Notes under the pieces: generated by a model | The model's input: only the letters and a program-made list of their open reading frames with translations | What the model was told of the DNA's origin: nothing | The model's database searches: none | Translations under genes and position numbers: made by a program | Source of the DNA: an uncultured Pseudomonadales bacterium | GTDB taxonomy: Bacteria > Pseudomonadota > Gammaproteobacteria > Pseudomonadales > CANNCY01 | Direction: 5' to 3' | Assembly: GCA_947503335.1 (NCBI GenBank) | Contig: CANNCY010000005.1 | Span: 62,001-126,000, forward strand | Length of the DNA: 64,000 nucleotides | Shown: piece after piece, positions 8,294-17,232 of the stretch | Layout of the letters: each line of letters begins with the position of its first letter | Numbering within the stretch: the first letter of the stretch is position 1

Positions 8294-9789
8294 GCCTTCG
8301 GCAGCGACTCGCATTAACAATATTACTTGTTTTAATCTTTTTCGCCGCTAGCGTCGCGGTATATTTTTGGGGCAATACGCAACGCTCTGAAACCATGACT
8401 GCCCTAACCCGCGCAGTTGCCACACAACAACAGGTGGCCACGTTTCGTCGAGACGTTGACCGCTTTAACACCGCTGTAGTGGTATTAGCTACCCTATATA
8501 ACAACAGCCAGTTAGATCAGGCCGCGCAAAGCGCCAACAAGATTATCGAGCATCGCGACTCGCTCGACACTCAAATGAGCGCGTTCTTGTCGTCAGATTA
8601 TCACCATGCGGCAATTCAACCATTAGTCGAGCAAGCTAGTGCATTGTCAGACAACTGGTACGCTATTTATCTGTGTATTCAACAACAACGCACCGAATGC
8701 GGCGTGAGCATCGCCGACATAAATCGACAACACAGAACCATCGAACAACTAGCAGATGCCATTGAACAAGCCGCCTCTGAAGAAGCCCAGCGCCGTTCTG
8801 CCGAATTTGATCGCATCAACCAACTTACCAATCAACTAACCGTGTCGGTTTTTTTACTTACACTATGCGTAACGTCATTGTTAGGTTTTTTTATTATTCG
8901 CTACACCAACCGATCGCTTTCAACTCTAAAACTAGGTACTGAGCGTATTGGTGAAGGTGATCTTAACCACCGTATTGCCGTTTTTCACGACGACGAGATT
9001 GGTGAACTAGCCACGGCCTTTAACCGCATGGCCGACAAACTAGCCAGTGCTCTGGACACGATGCGAGCCTCGCAATTAGAAGCGGCAGATGCAAACAAAG
9101 CCAAAAGCCAGTTTTTGGCGAACATGAGTCATGAGCTAAGAACACCGCTAAATACCGTTATTGGTTATAGTGAAATGATCGAAGAAGGTTTAACAGCCGA
9201 AGGCGACATCAATATCAACGAGGTAACTGAAGATATTCAGCGCATTCGCCTTGCGGGTCGCCACTTACTCGCTCTGATCAATGACATTCTAGATCTGTCT
9301 AAGGTAGAAGCCGGCAAAGTTAATCTACATGTCGAAACCTTTGATGTGCGCCGCTTACTTGACGAACTTAGCCGCACCTTAGAAACCATTATTCAAACCA
9401 ACGATAATAATCTCGAGCTAGTCATCGACGATAACGTTGAACAGTGGCGAACTGACGAGACCAAACTGCGTCAAATATTAATCAATCTCTTAAGTAACGC
9501 CGGTAAGTTCACAGCCGACGGCACCATTACCTTAGGCGCTTCTGTGTCAGAAGACGCGCTGATTTTAACGGTGACTGATACTGGCATTGGTATGACCCAA
9601 GAACAACTTGATAAAATCTTCGACGCTTTTGTTCAAGCAGATTCATCAACGACCAAGCAGTTTGGCGGAACAGGCTTAGGATTAGCCATTAGCCATGCGT
9701 TTGTAGAATTATTGAATGGCACTATCGCGGTTACTAGTGAACCGCAGCAAGGTACTAGCTTTAAGGTGATGCTACCAAACTTAAACTAA
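8290..9789 (+). CDS. Membrane sensor histidine kinase (sensor-HAMP-HisKA-HATPase)
   Basis: This 499-residue inner-membrane kinase has TM1 at about 8-28, an apparently periplasmic helical region at about 29-183, TM2 at about 184-204, HAMP at about 205-257, HisKA with H281 in FLANMSHELRTPLN, and HATPase_c at about 385-499. Its N box (NLLSNAGKF), D/F boxes (DTGIGM, IFDAFVQAD) and G box (GGTGLGLAIS) are intact. The all-helical periplasmic part with two cysteines (about C129 and C137) is not a domain I recognise, so the stimulus is unknown. It has no attached receiver domain, and the two receivers encoded upstream in the same operon are its likely partners. Start ATG overlaps the preceding stop by four bases. 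Confidence 0.93.
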   Translation: MSLRQRLALTILLVLIFFAASVAVYFWGNTQRSETMTALTRAVATQQQVATFRRDVDRFNTAVVVLATLYNNSQLDQAAQSANKIIEHRDSLDTQMSAFLSSDYHHAAIQPLVEQASALSDNWYAIYLCIQQQRTECGVSIADINRQHRTIEQLADAIEQAASEEAQRRSAEFDRINQLTNQLTVSVFLLTLCVTSLLGFFIIRYTNRSLSTLKLGTERIGEGDLNHRIAVFHDDEIGELATAFNRMADKLASALDTMRASQLEAADANKAKSQFLANMSHELRTPLNTVIGYSEMIEEGLTAEGDININEVTEDIQRIRLAGRHLLALINDILDLSKVEAGKVNLHVETFDVRRLLDELSRTLETIIQTNDNNLELVIDDNVEQWRTDETKLRQILINLLSNAGKFTADGTITLGASVSEDALILTVTDTGIGMTQEQLDKIFDAFVQADSSTTKQFGGTGLGLAISHAFVELLNGTIAVTSEPQQGTSFKVMLPNLN

Positions 9790-9803
9790 CATCGAGCCCT
9801 GCA

Positions 9804-10277
9804 CTATTGATCGACCATCACTTCACGAAGTTTTTGAAGTGCTTGGTCTTTCTGTTCTACGTCGCTGGCCAACTTATTCACTTGACGCTGCAACGCAGCA
9901 TTATCGGCAGCCTGGGCTTGATTCTCTGAGATCAATTTAATTAGAGACTCCATCAAATAGCGGTCTTGGCTATTTGCAGGTACGCGCTGTAGCAACTGTC
10001 TGGCACTGATTAGCGCAGCATCATAGTTACCCTGTTCAACTGATGTGATAACAGCATTACGGGCAGCGACATAGGGGTCGTCGGCAGGAACAATCTTAGT
10101 GACAACAATCGGATCAACGGTTTCTTGCATGTCAGACGAGTAATCAGGTGTTGACGCCGATACTTGAGGTTCTTTTGCCGGTTCAACGGTAGCCACTGAC
10201 CCACAACCGGCAAGAACTGAACTTGCTAGTAATGCAAATACCAAAGATCTTGTTTTAAACTGCTTAATAGGGTTCAT
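9804..10277 (-). CDS. Predicted lipoprotein with C-terminal coiled coil
   Basis: This is a 157-residue protein with a lipoprotein signal peptide ending in the lipobox LAGC (lipidated Cys at about 25). The +2 residue is Gly, which suggests outer-membrane targeting. A low-complexity linker follows. Next comes a helical region (DPYVAARNAVITSVEQGNY) resembling a single TPR-like hairpin. The end is a heptad-like segment (residues about 120-155, rich in Q, L and K) likely to form a coiled coil. The gene converges on the kinase gene with a 14-base gap. The architecture is reminiscent of QseG/YfhG-type lipoproteins that accompany sensor kinases, but that is only a resemblance. The function is unknown. 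Confidence 0.75.
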   Translation of the reverse strand: MNPIKQFKTRSLVFALLASSVLAGCGSVATVEPAKEPQVSASTPDYSSDMQETVDPIVVTKIVPADDPYVAARNAVITSVEQGNYDAALISARQLLQRVPANSQDRYLMESLIKLISENQAQAADNAALQRQVNKLASDVEQKDQALQKLREVMVDQ

Positions 10278-10292
10278 GTGCGCTTTTTAAAG

Positions 10293-10320
10293 TTGACCAA
10301 CCATCGATACCTACTATTCT
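10293..10320 (+). promoter_or_regulatory. Candidate sigma-70 promoter for rapA
   Basis: TTGACC and TATTCT are separated by 16 bases, 113 bases before the rapA start. It matches consensus at 5/6 and 4/6 positions. It lies in the 156-bp gap between the divergent lipoprotein and rapA genes; nothing else recognisable is in that gap. Confidence 0.3.
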
Positions 10321-10433
10321 AATGCACTCGAAGCAGAAGTAAAATTGCCAATCGCAATTAGTTCAATGTGAAGGCACTAAATAAAACGCTATTCTGCGCC
10401 AAAATCCACTGATCTACTTAAAATCGCTATATT

Positions 10434-12860
10434 ATGAATTCTGCTGATATCCTTACTCCGACTATTGGTCAACGTTGGTTTGCTCCCCTTGAGCCCGAAT
10501 TAGGGCTAGGCATTGTGCAAGACCTAGATGACCAACGGATCACTTTACTATTTGAAGGCCTTGAAGAGCCTCGTATATACAGCAGAAAGGCGCAACAAAT
10601 TAGTCGAGCTATCTTTCATGTGGGCGACAAGCTAAAGGCTAGAGGCGATCACCACTTTGAAATCACCCATATCGACGCGCACGAAGGCTTAATTACCTAT
10701 ACAGGTATTACCGATCAAAACGAAGACATTGAAGTGTCTGAGATCATGTTATTGGCCGGGGCATCTTATAACTCGCCTTTAGAGCGAATTTTAGGTGGCT
10801 TATGGGAGGGCAAAGGCCTATTCAAAATGAGGCGCAAAGCCCTAGCCATGCAACACGAGTTACTCAACGAATCAACGCTTGGCTATCTGGGTGCACGTAT
10901 GACGTTCTTGCCCCACCAGATCAGTGTTGCCAATAAAGCTGCTCAAAACGGCTACCGAGCCCTACTTGCAGACGAAGTAGGTTTAGGAAAAACCATCGAA
11001 GCTGGCATGATTCTTCAGCGCCTAGTGATTCGTCGTGACGTAAGTAAAGTATTGATTGTCACACCTAAAGCGCTAAGCTTTCAGTGGTTCGTAGAGATGT
11101 TAAGACGCTTTAATCTGCACTTTAACATCATTCAAGATGAATGGTTGAACCAAGGGGTAGACCTATTTGAATACGGCCAGCTGTTCATTGTTAGCGAAGA
11201 GCTGTTTAATCACAGTGACGCCTGCGAGCAGTTAGCGCAAATTAGCTGGGACATGATTGTGGTTGACGAAGTGCACCACTACGACGCAGCAACAACACCC
11301 GAAGCTTGGGCAATGCTAAGCAATCATGCAGCTACCAACAAGCCGATGCTTGGTTTGTCAGCAACCCCTGACCAAGGCGGTATTGAAAAGCTATTCGAAC
11401 GACTCGCACTATTGGCGCCCAATCACTTTCAATCGCTTGATGATTACACCAATGCTCTTGCAGCAGTAACGTCTGATGATCATAAAGAGGCCGACTTAGC
11501 AGTACTTGGCTACGGTAGCTATCATTTCAGAAATAGCCGCTCAATGATGAGCGGGTTTCCTGAACGCGAGCTAAACGCTATTGCTGTTCAAGCACCTGAG
11601 CACTACAACTGTGCCGAACTATTTGCTGAGAACGCCGATGAGATCGCGAGTGACCCTCGCACTCACGAGCTAGTTGCGTTGATCAAAGCAAACAAGCGCG
11701 ATAAGTTCTTAGTGATCACACATAACGCAGCCACCTGCGAGGCTCTAGAACATCATCTACGTATTAACGAAGGAATTCGCAGCTCAGATTTTCATGAGCA
11801 CTTAGATTTAGTTGAGCGAGATCGTGCATCGGCCTATTTTGCCGACCCTGATGGTGCTCAGGTTTTGATTTGTTCTGAAATTGGCTCTGAAGGTCGCAAT
11901 TTTCAATTCTGCCACCAGTTGATTATGTTCGATCTACCACCGCAGGTTTCTCAATTAGAGCAACGCATCGGCCGTTTAGATCGAATTGGTCAACAGCAAA
12001 CCATTACGTTAACTCAGCTTTACTTTGACGACAGTGCTCAGTCACGGCTATTTGATGTTTACCACAAAGGCTTTAACGCTTACCTAAGCCTAGATAGTCA
12101 TAACAGCCTACACGAGGCCAACCATAAGTCAGCTATCGAGGCCTTTGTATTTGAGGGTCAAGAATCGCCCATAGATCATTTGCAAGGGTTACAATCGTCA
12201 GAGCTGTCGACCTCTGAAAACCTATTGGCAAAACACAGCCTAAGTGTCGACGAAGCTGAAACATTACTAGATGTTCTTTACGAGCGCGATTACAGTTCTA
12301 GCGATGCTATGCGTGATTGGATGCAAGACCTATCTCAGGTATATGGCTTAGCCGTTGAAGAGCTTGCTGTAGATCGTTACTCGATGCAAAGCAATACTCA
12401 AACTGATGAAGAAATTGTGCCACCTATTGATGAAGAAGGCATCGAAGTGGTGTGTGATAGAACCATTGCAACGTCTAACGAACATCTGCGCTTCTTTACC
12501 ACTGAACACCCGTGGTTTATCGAGTTAATTGATCGAATTACCACGACCGCTCGTGGTAGCAGCTGGGTAGGCAAACTGGCTCTAAAATCAGTACCAGAAG
12601 GTACAATCATGCTAGCTTGTAACTTTGAATCTGACGATGGCCAAGTTGATCAGCGTTTATGGATGGGTACCACTGCACTATCTGAAAACATTACAACCGA
12701 CTTATTAAGTAAAGCTAAAAACGTCAAAGCAAACATGGCGCTAGAATGGCTACGTGGTCAGTCAAAGCAGATACAATCTCAATTGCACAATGTTCAGCAA
12801 CAGCTGGGCGAAGGGCAATGGCAGCTTGAGTCATTAGGCGTCATCATCTGCCATCAGTGA
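10434..12860 (+). CDS. rapA: RapA-like RNA polymerase-associated SWI2/SNF2 ATPase
   Basis: RapA recycles RNA polymerase by remodelling post-termination complexes. The N-terminal part (IGQRWFAPLEPELGLG) matches the RapA Tudor-like region that contacts polymerase. Helicase motifs are motif I DEVGLGKTIEAG, motif II DEVHH, motif III SATP, and motif VI QRIGRLDRIGQ. The RapA-specific stretch SMMSGFPERELNAI lies between the lobes. At 808 residues it is about 150 shorter than the enterobacterial protein (968). Both ends align (the C-terminus ESLGVIICHQ corresponds to the usual end), so the shortening is internal, mainly in the long C-terminal spacer and the insert in lobe 1. ATG at 10434 lacks an obvious Shine-Dalgarno. 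It abuts the convergent acyltransferase gene with no gap. Confidence 0.92.
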   Translation: MNSADILTPTIGQRWFAPLEPELGLGIVQDLDDQRITLLFEGLEEPRIYSRKAQQISRAIFHVGDKLKARGDHHFEITHIDAHEGLITYTGITDQNEDIEVSEIMLLAGASYNSPLERILGGLWEGKGLFKMRRKALAMQHELLNESTLGYLGARMTFLPHQISVANKAAQNGYRALLADEVGLGKTIEAGMILQRLVIRRDVSKVLIVTPKALSFQWFVEMLRRFNLHFNIIQDEWLNQGVDLFEYGQLFIVSEELFNHSDACEQLAQISWDMIVVDEVHHYDAATTPEAWAMLSNHAATNKPMLGLSATPDQGGIEKLFERLALLAPNHFQSLDDYTNALAAVTSDDHKEADLAVLGYGSYHFRNSRSMMSGFPERELNAIAVQAPEHYNCAELFAENADEIASDPRTHELVALIKANKRDKFLVITHNAATCEALEHHLRINEGIRSSDFHEHLDLVERDRASAYFADPDGAQVLICSEIGSEGRNFQFCHQLIMFDLPPQVSQLEQRIGRLDRIGQQQTITLTQLYFDDSAQSRLFDVYHKGFNAYLSLDSHNSLHEANHKSAIEAFVFEGQESPIDHLQGLQSSELSTSENLLAKHSLSVDEAETLLDVLYERDYSSSDAMRDWMQDLSQVYGLAVEELAVDRYSMQSNTQTDEEIVPPIDEEGIEVVCDRTIATSNEHLRFFTTEHPWFIELIDRITTTARGSSWVGKLALKSVPEGTIMLACNFESDDGQVDQRLWMGTTALSENITTDLLSKAKNVKANMALEWLRGQSKQIQSQLHNVQQQLGEGQWQLESLGVIICHQ

Positions 12861-13835
12861 TTAATCGCTGCTAACAACCCAATCATCTAATTGATGCCAA
12901 ATCTCGTCTATTTGCAAGGCGAGATTGGTATCTGGTTCGATCACCACTGGTTTTATCTGTGCTTCGATAGTTGCCCCCAGTAACGCACCTTGGGCAAACT
13001 CCTTGAACGTTGTAGCTTTATCAACACCTCTGTGACCCATAAGTACCCACGCAGCGTCGGGGCATGCTTTGGCAATTGCCTCGACACCTGCATGCTTTGG
13101 AGGTAATACTTGGTGAAAGGACTCGATTCTAGACACCGCCTCTTGATCATCTTTGAAACGGCGTAACAACTGTTGCTTTTTCTTCGTAGTGAATCGAGTG
13201 CCCTCAGGAAAGATCAAAATACCTTCTTCTGCCCCCATCTCTGCTGCTAGCCGGCTAAGTTGCGCTGTTGCCTTAGCTGTCATGTTTTTACCGCGTACCA
13301 CAAACGAATTGGGTAAACGATGCCCCACAATATCTAAACAGGGGTCAAAGGCTAGTTCAGCCTTAAGAACATAACGTAGATGTCGTGCAAATGGCTTGGC
13401 GAAAAACAGTGCGCCGAATACCGTGTCAGCGGTCGACACATGCCTAATTAGCAGTACAACCGGCCGCCCACTGATGTGTTTTTGCAAATCTGGTGATATC
13501 TGAATATCTTCTTTAAGACCAAAACAAAAAGCGGCCGAACGATACAACGCTGTTGCCCATCGATCTTGCAACCAGTAATTTGCCTTTAAAAAGATCGGGC
13601 GATTAAATGCCAAAATAGTTAGCACTAAAGCAATCACAACCCCTACAATTTCTGCCAATAGATAGATTGCAAAAAAAGCGAGAGCACGGGTTAAGGCAAA
13701 ACGATTACGATTAGTTAAGTCGGCAATAACGGTGCCGGCGATCAGCACAGGAAAGGAAAAAAAATACAACGCTGTTACGATCAGCAGGACACTGATCGTA
13801 ACAGAGCGACGCAACCACTTATTACTTAAAAGCAC
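12861..13835 (-). CDS. PlsC-like lysophospholipid acyltransferase family protein
   Basis: This is a 324-residue membrane protein with two N-terminal hydrophobic segments (about 11-33 and 50-75) followed by an LPLAT acyltransferase domain. The catalytic H-x4-D motif is RHVSTAD near residue 132, and the acyl-acceptor motif is FPEGTRFT near 213. Family members move acyl groups from acyl-CoA or acyl-ACP to lysophosphatidate or related glycerolipids. The exact acceptor is unknown, and the N-terminus is longer than in PlsC. The start is GTG at 13835, which lies inside the last codons of trpS (14-base overlap) with AGG five bases upstream, so expression is probably coupled to trpS. It ends flush against rapA on the other strand. 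Confidence 0.85.
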   Translation of the reverse strand: MLLSNKWLRRSVTISVLLIVTALYFFSFPVLIAGTVIADLTNRNRFALTRALAFFAIYLLAEIVGVVIALVLTILAFNRPIFLKANYWLQDRWATALYRSAAFCFGLKEDIQISPDLQKHISGRPVVLLIRHVSTADTVFGALFFAKPFARHLRYVLKAELAFDPCLDIVGHRLPNSFVVRGKNMTAKATAQLSRLAAEMGAEEGILIFPEGTRFTTKKKQQLLRRFKDDQEAVSRIESFHQVLPPKHAGVEAIAKACPDAAWVLMGHRGVDKATTFKEFAQGALLGATIEAQIKPVVIEPDTNLALQIDEIWHQLDDWVVSSD

Positions 13836-14838
13836 GAATACCTACGGCTTCGCGCAATTCAGCCATAAACGGCTTCGATGTTTTACTAGCCCGGTCGGCG
13901 CCAGCCTGTAGGATAGCTTCTAATTCTGTAGGCTTTTCAATTAGCTCGTTATAACGCTCACGCGCTTCGGCTAATTCGTCATTCACAAGCGTGAATAGCT
14001 CTTTCTTCGCTTCGCCCCAAGCAATACCCTCGGCAAACTTTTGACGCATGTCTTCGATCTGATCCGGCGTAGCAAACGCTTTGTAGATTTCGAATACGTT
14101 TGAATCATTCGGGTCTTTAGGTTCACCCGGCTCAAGCAAATTAGTCTTGATCTTATTGATCGACTTTTTCAGCTTCTTTTCAGTCTCGAATAACGGAATG
14201 GTATTGCCATAACTCTTACTCATTTTGCGGCCATCTAAACCAGTCAACACAGCTGTATCATCACCAACCTCGGCTTTAGGTAACGTAAAATACTGCCCTT
14301 TGTAGATATGATTAAAGCGTTGCCCAATGTCACGAGCCATCTCTACGTGTTGAATCTGGTCTTTACCCACCGGCACACGGTCGGCGTTGAACATCAAGAT
14401 ATCTGCGGCCATTAATACTGGGTAGCTAAATAGCCCCATGGTGACACCAAAATCAGGATCTTGGCTTTCTGCTTCGTTGTCTTGTACCGCAGCTTTGTAG
14501 GCGTGAGCGCGATTCATCAACCCCTTTGCAGCCAAACAGTTTAAGAACCATGTTAGCTCGGTAATCTCTGCAATATCACTTTGACGGTAAAAGGTAACGC
14601 GCTCAGGATCAAGACCTAAGGCTAGCCACGTAGCCGCTATCTCACGGGTCGACTGATGGACAGCCGCCGGGTCTTGGCATTTAATCAACGCATGGTAGTC
14701 GGCCAAGAAAAGAAACGAATCAACGTTATCATCTTTGCTTGCCGCGATGGCAGGGCGAATAGCGCCTACATAGTTACCTAGATGTGGGGTACCTGTCGTG
14801 GTGATACCAGTTAAGACGCGTTGGCGTTGTGTGCTCAT
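13822..14838 (-). CDS. trpS: Tryptophanyl-tRNA synthetase
   Basis: This is a class Ic aminoacyl-tRNA synthetase that charges tRNA-Trp. The 338-residue length is typical of the bacterial enzyme. The HIGH-type signature is [12 protein letters not shown] near residue 15, and the KMSKS loop is [12 protein letters not shown] near 200. The conserved [15 protein letters not shown] segment lies between them. ATG at 14838 is the first in-frame ATG, and the product begins [17 protein letters not shown] as in the family. It is followed by the overlapping acyltransferase gene. The 54-base gap upstream separates it from the glycosyltransferase gene. Confidence 0.97.
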   Translation of the reverse strand: MSTQRQRVLTGITTTGTPHLGNYVGAIRPAIAASKDDNVDSFLFLADYHALIKCQDPAAVHQSTREIAATWLALGLDPERVTFYRQSDIAEITELTWFLNCLAAKGLMNRAHAYKAAVQDNEAESQDPDFGVTMGLFSYPVLMAADILMFNADRVPVGKDQIQHVEMARDIGQRFNHIYKGQYFTLPKAEVGDDTAVLTGLDGRKMSKSYGNTIPLFETEKKLKKSINKIKTNLLEPGEPKDPNDSNVFEIYKAFATPDQIEDMRQKFAEGIAWGEAKKELFTLVNDELAEARERYNELIEKPTELEAILQAGADRASKTSKPFMAELREAVGIRAFK

Positions 14839-14892
14839 GTTACAAACTCGGTCTAAATAATACTTAAGGCGCGTATAATAAGGCCTTTTGCC

Positions 14893-15957
14893 TTAGTTGG
14901 CTATCTGCGCTATTACCCTACTCCAGGCCTGTTGAATCTGATCAACATCGTACAACCTAGGTACTTGCCCCTTCTCTACGGGGCCCGCCAACCGTTCAAG
15001 TACTTTATCAGCGGTGTCTTTTACGTTTTCTTGTCGAGGATAGCGGCCAATGGCTGCTACATAATCAGGGTACACTAGGTCATCGGGCGCTACTGCCATA
15101 CAGCCAGCAGCCATACCTCGTAACATCGACAAGCCTTGAAATTCGTGATCACTAGTCGACAACACAATATTGGCCAGCGCCAATAACCTTTTAAACTCAA
15201 TTAGCGGTTGGTGCCCTTTCGCAAGTATCTGCCCTCTCGCTTCGCAACGCTCTACCGCTTCGACAAAATAATCTGGTGTCTTTTTAAACTGCTGCCCACA
15301 TACAACAAAGCTTAGGTCTGGGTAGTTTTTTGCGCCATCTAATACCGCAGCCATTAAAGCCAGCCCTTTGTCGAACTCCCAGCGGTGAGGCCAAATGATC
15401 AATCGGGTATCAGGGCTAGCAGTATTTTGCTGTCTCCATGACTCATCAATCGCGATGGGAATTACCTCAGAACGCTCTGATAATCGATCAATATGCGTAC
15501 GATCAAGCGTATCAGGAACCTTTTTAGCCAACTGCCTAGCGCCTCGTAAGAAGCTGTCTCGGTTATAGTGCGAGTTAAACAAAAGGCAGTCTGCTGCCAG
15601 TGCGCTCATAATCGACGAAAGCTGGATATGCACCCGGTTGTACATATCTTCGGTGTCAGGGTAAGCGAACTGATTCTCGTGAAAATATAATACAGTGGGG
15701 GTTTTGGCGAGTTCTGGCCGAAGGGCCTTAAACGACGTCAGCTCGACCATCGATGTTGCAATGATCAATTCGTAATCGAACGACTCTACTCTTTGTGATA
15801 ACCATAAGCCGTTACTGCGAACTCGCCAACTAAAATGACGAGGCGGCGCAGCCAACACATCACATTGATGCCCTAGCTGTGCAAGCAGTTCAACTAGCTG
15901 CTCTCGCCACTCGATATGACTGTCGGCGTCGTAACCAGACAGCAGCAGGCACTTCAT
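14893..15957 (-). CDS. DUF3524 glycosyltransferase, tRNA-queuosine alpha-mannosyltransferase-like
   Basis: This 354-residue GT-B type glycosyltransferase belongs to the DUF3524 family, whose animal member (QTMAN/GTDC1) adds mannose to queuosine at the wobble base of tRNA-Asp. Family hallmarks visible here are FHENQFAYP near residue 93, WPHRWEFDKG near 190, and the C-terminal nucleotide-sugar segment DHEFQGLSMLRGMAAGC followed by APDDLVYPDY near 270-300. There is no signal peptide or membrane segment, consistent with a cytoplasmic tRNA-modifying role. ATG at 15957 overlaps the stop of the aminopeptidase gene as ATGA, so it is translationally coupled. Its sugar donor and tRNA target in this bacterium are inferred from homology only. 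Confidence 0.8.
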   Translation of the reverse strand: MKCLLLSGYDADSHIEWREQLVELLAQLGHQCDVLAAPPRHFSWRVRSNGLWLSQRVESFDYELIIATSMVELTSFKALRPELAKTPTVLYFHENQFAYPDTEDMYNRVHIQLSSIMSALAADCLLFNSHYNRDSFLRGARQLAKKVPDTLDRTHIDRLSERSEVIPIAIDESWRQQNTASPDTRLIIWPHRWEFDKGLALMAAVLDGAKNYPDLSFVVCGQQFKKTPDYFVEAVERCEARGQILAKGHQPLIEFKRLLALANIVLSTSDHEFQGLSMLRGMAAGCMAVAPDDLVYPDYVAAIGRYPRQENVKDTADKVLERLAGPVEKGQVPRLYDVDQIQQAWSRVIAQIAN

Positions 15958-17225
15958 AATCTGGTATCTAGATATACCTTAAGTGTTTGCGCCAAAGACC
16001 AGGCGTCAAATGTACCTGCCAACTCTCGAATCGAGTGCATACCAAAAGTAGGAACACCGACATCAAGGGTAGCGACGCCAATATTGGTAGAGGTGATTGG
16101 CCCAATGGTACTACCACAAGCCAAGTCGGTACGCGTCACAAACTCTTGAACAGGTTGTTCGGCAAGTTCGCAGAAATGTTTAAAAACTGAGCTAGTCAGT
16201 GCCGTTGTAGCGTAGCGCTGGTTCGTATCAATCTTAATCACCACACCGCTATTAATCTTAGGCGTATGATTGGGCTCGTGTTTTTCTGGATAATTAGGAT
16301 GTCTAGCGTGAGCATTGTCTGCAGAAATCATACTAGAATGATGCACTTCAACATTAATCGCGTCTTTAAACCAACGATCTAACACATTGGCTAAAAACGG
16401 CCCTTGAGCACCTGTTGCCGATGCTGAGCCAACCTCTTCGTGGTCATTGCACACCAACAGGCTATGACGCTTAGTATCAGCATTAATTAATGCGTCTAAT
16501 CCAATAAAACAGCTAAGCAGATTATCGAGCCGAGCCGCTGCGATAAAATCGTCATTTAAACCAATGATAGCCGGCGGCTGTGTGTCGTAAAACGAAAGAT
16601 CATAATCAAGCACTCGATCAACGCTTACATGTGAATGCTGTTTTTCAATTTGATCTTTAAGCATGGCCCTTAGATCAAGCGATTGCTCACCTGCTAACCC
16701 TAACACAGGCACCATATCTTTCTGCTTATTGATAGATCGCTTATTGTTGACGTCACGATCTAGATGAATCGCTAAGCTAGGCACCGTAGCGATCGGCTTT
16801 TTAAAATCAATGAGTACTTCGCTGATCTGGCCATGCTCATCGCGATACACCACTTGACCCGCAACCGATAAATCGCGGTCAAACCAAGGTGCTAGCAGAA
16901 CACCGCCGTATACCTGTGCTCCTAGCTGAGCATAGCCATTAGACTCAACTTCGGCGATTGGCTTTACCTTTAAGCAGGGGCTGTCAGTGTGTGCACCCAC
17001 CATACGAACGCCCGCATCTGACTCACTACCCACAACAAAGCCAATAATCGACCCCTGACGCTTAACATAGTACTTGCCTGGTGCTAAGTCGCCCCATTCT
17101 TCAGACTCACTAAGCACTACAAAATTTGCGTCTGCTAAGCGGCTTTCGATAGCCTGAACTGCATGGTATGGCGTGACAGACTCGGTTAGAAAACTAAGTA
17201 GTTGTTGATTGAACACGTCTTGCAT
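15954..17225 (-). CDS. apeB: M18-family aspartyl/general aminopeptidase
   Basis: This is a cytosolic dinuclear zinc aminopeptidase of the M18 family. Metal-binding and catalytic segments are GAHTDSPCLKVKP (first His), AARLDNL (bridging Asp), NDHEEVGSAS (catalytic and metal Glu) and the late GMHSIREL (His). ATG at 17225 is preferred: MQDVFNQQLLSFL aligns with the usual family start, and GTGAG lies upstream. This gives 423 residues. An in-frame ATG at 17243 would add six residues but lacks a ribosome-binding site. The ORF is tightly linked between the dehydrogenase gene (stop at 17233) and the mannosyltransferase-like gene. ApeB-type aminopeptidases release N-terminal residues, but specificity cannot be read here. 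Confidence 0.92.
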   Translation of the reverse strand: MQDVFNQQLLSFLTESVTPYHAVQAIESRLADANFVVLSESEEWGDLAPGKYYVKRQGSIIGFVVGSESDAGVRMVGAHTDSPCLKVKPIAEVESNGYAQLGAQVYGGVLLAPWFDRDLSVAGQVVYRDEHGQISEVLIDFKKPIATVPSLAIHLDRDVNNKRSINKQKDMVPVLGLAGEQSLDLRAMLKDQIEKQHSHVSVDRVLDYDLSFYDTQPPAIIGLNDDFIAAARLDNLLSCFIGLDALINADTKRHSLLVCNDHEEVGSASATGAQGPFLANVLDRWFKDAINVEVHHSSMISADNAHARHPNYPEKHEPNHTPKINSGVVIKIDTNQRYATTALTSSVFKHFCELAEQPVQEFVTRTDLACGSTIGPITSTNIGVATLDVGVPTFGMHSIRELAGTFDAWSLAQTLKVYLDTRL

Positions 17226-17232
17226 AGCGATC

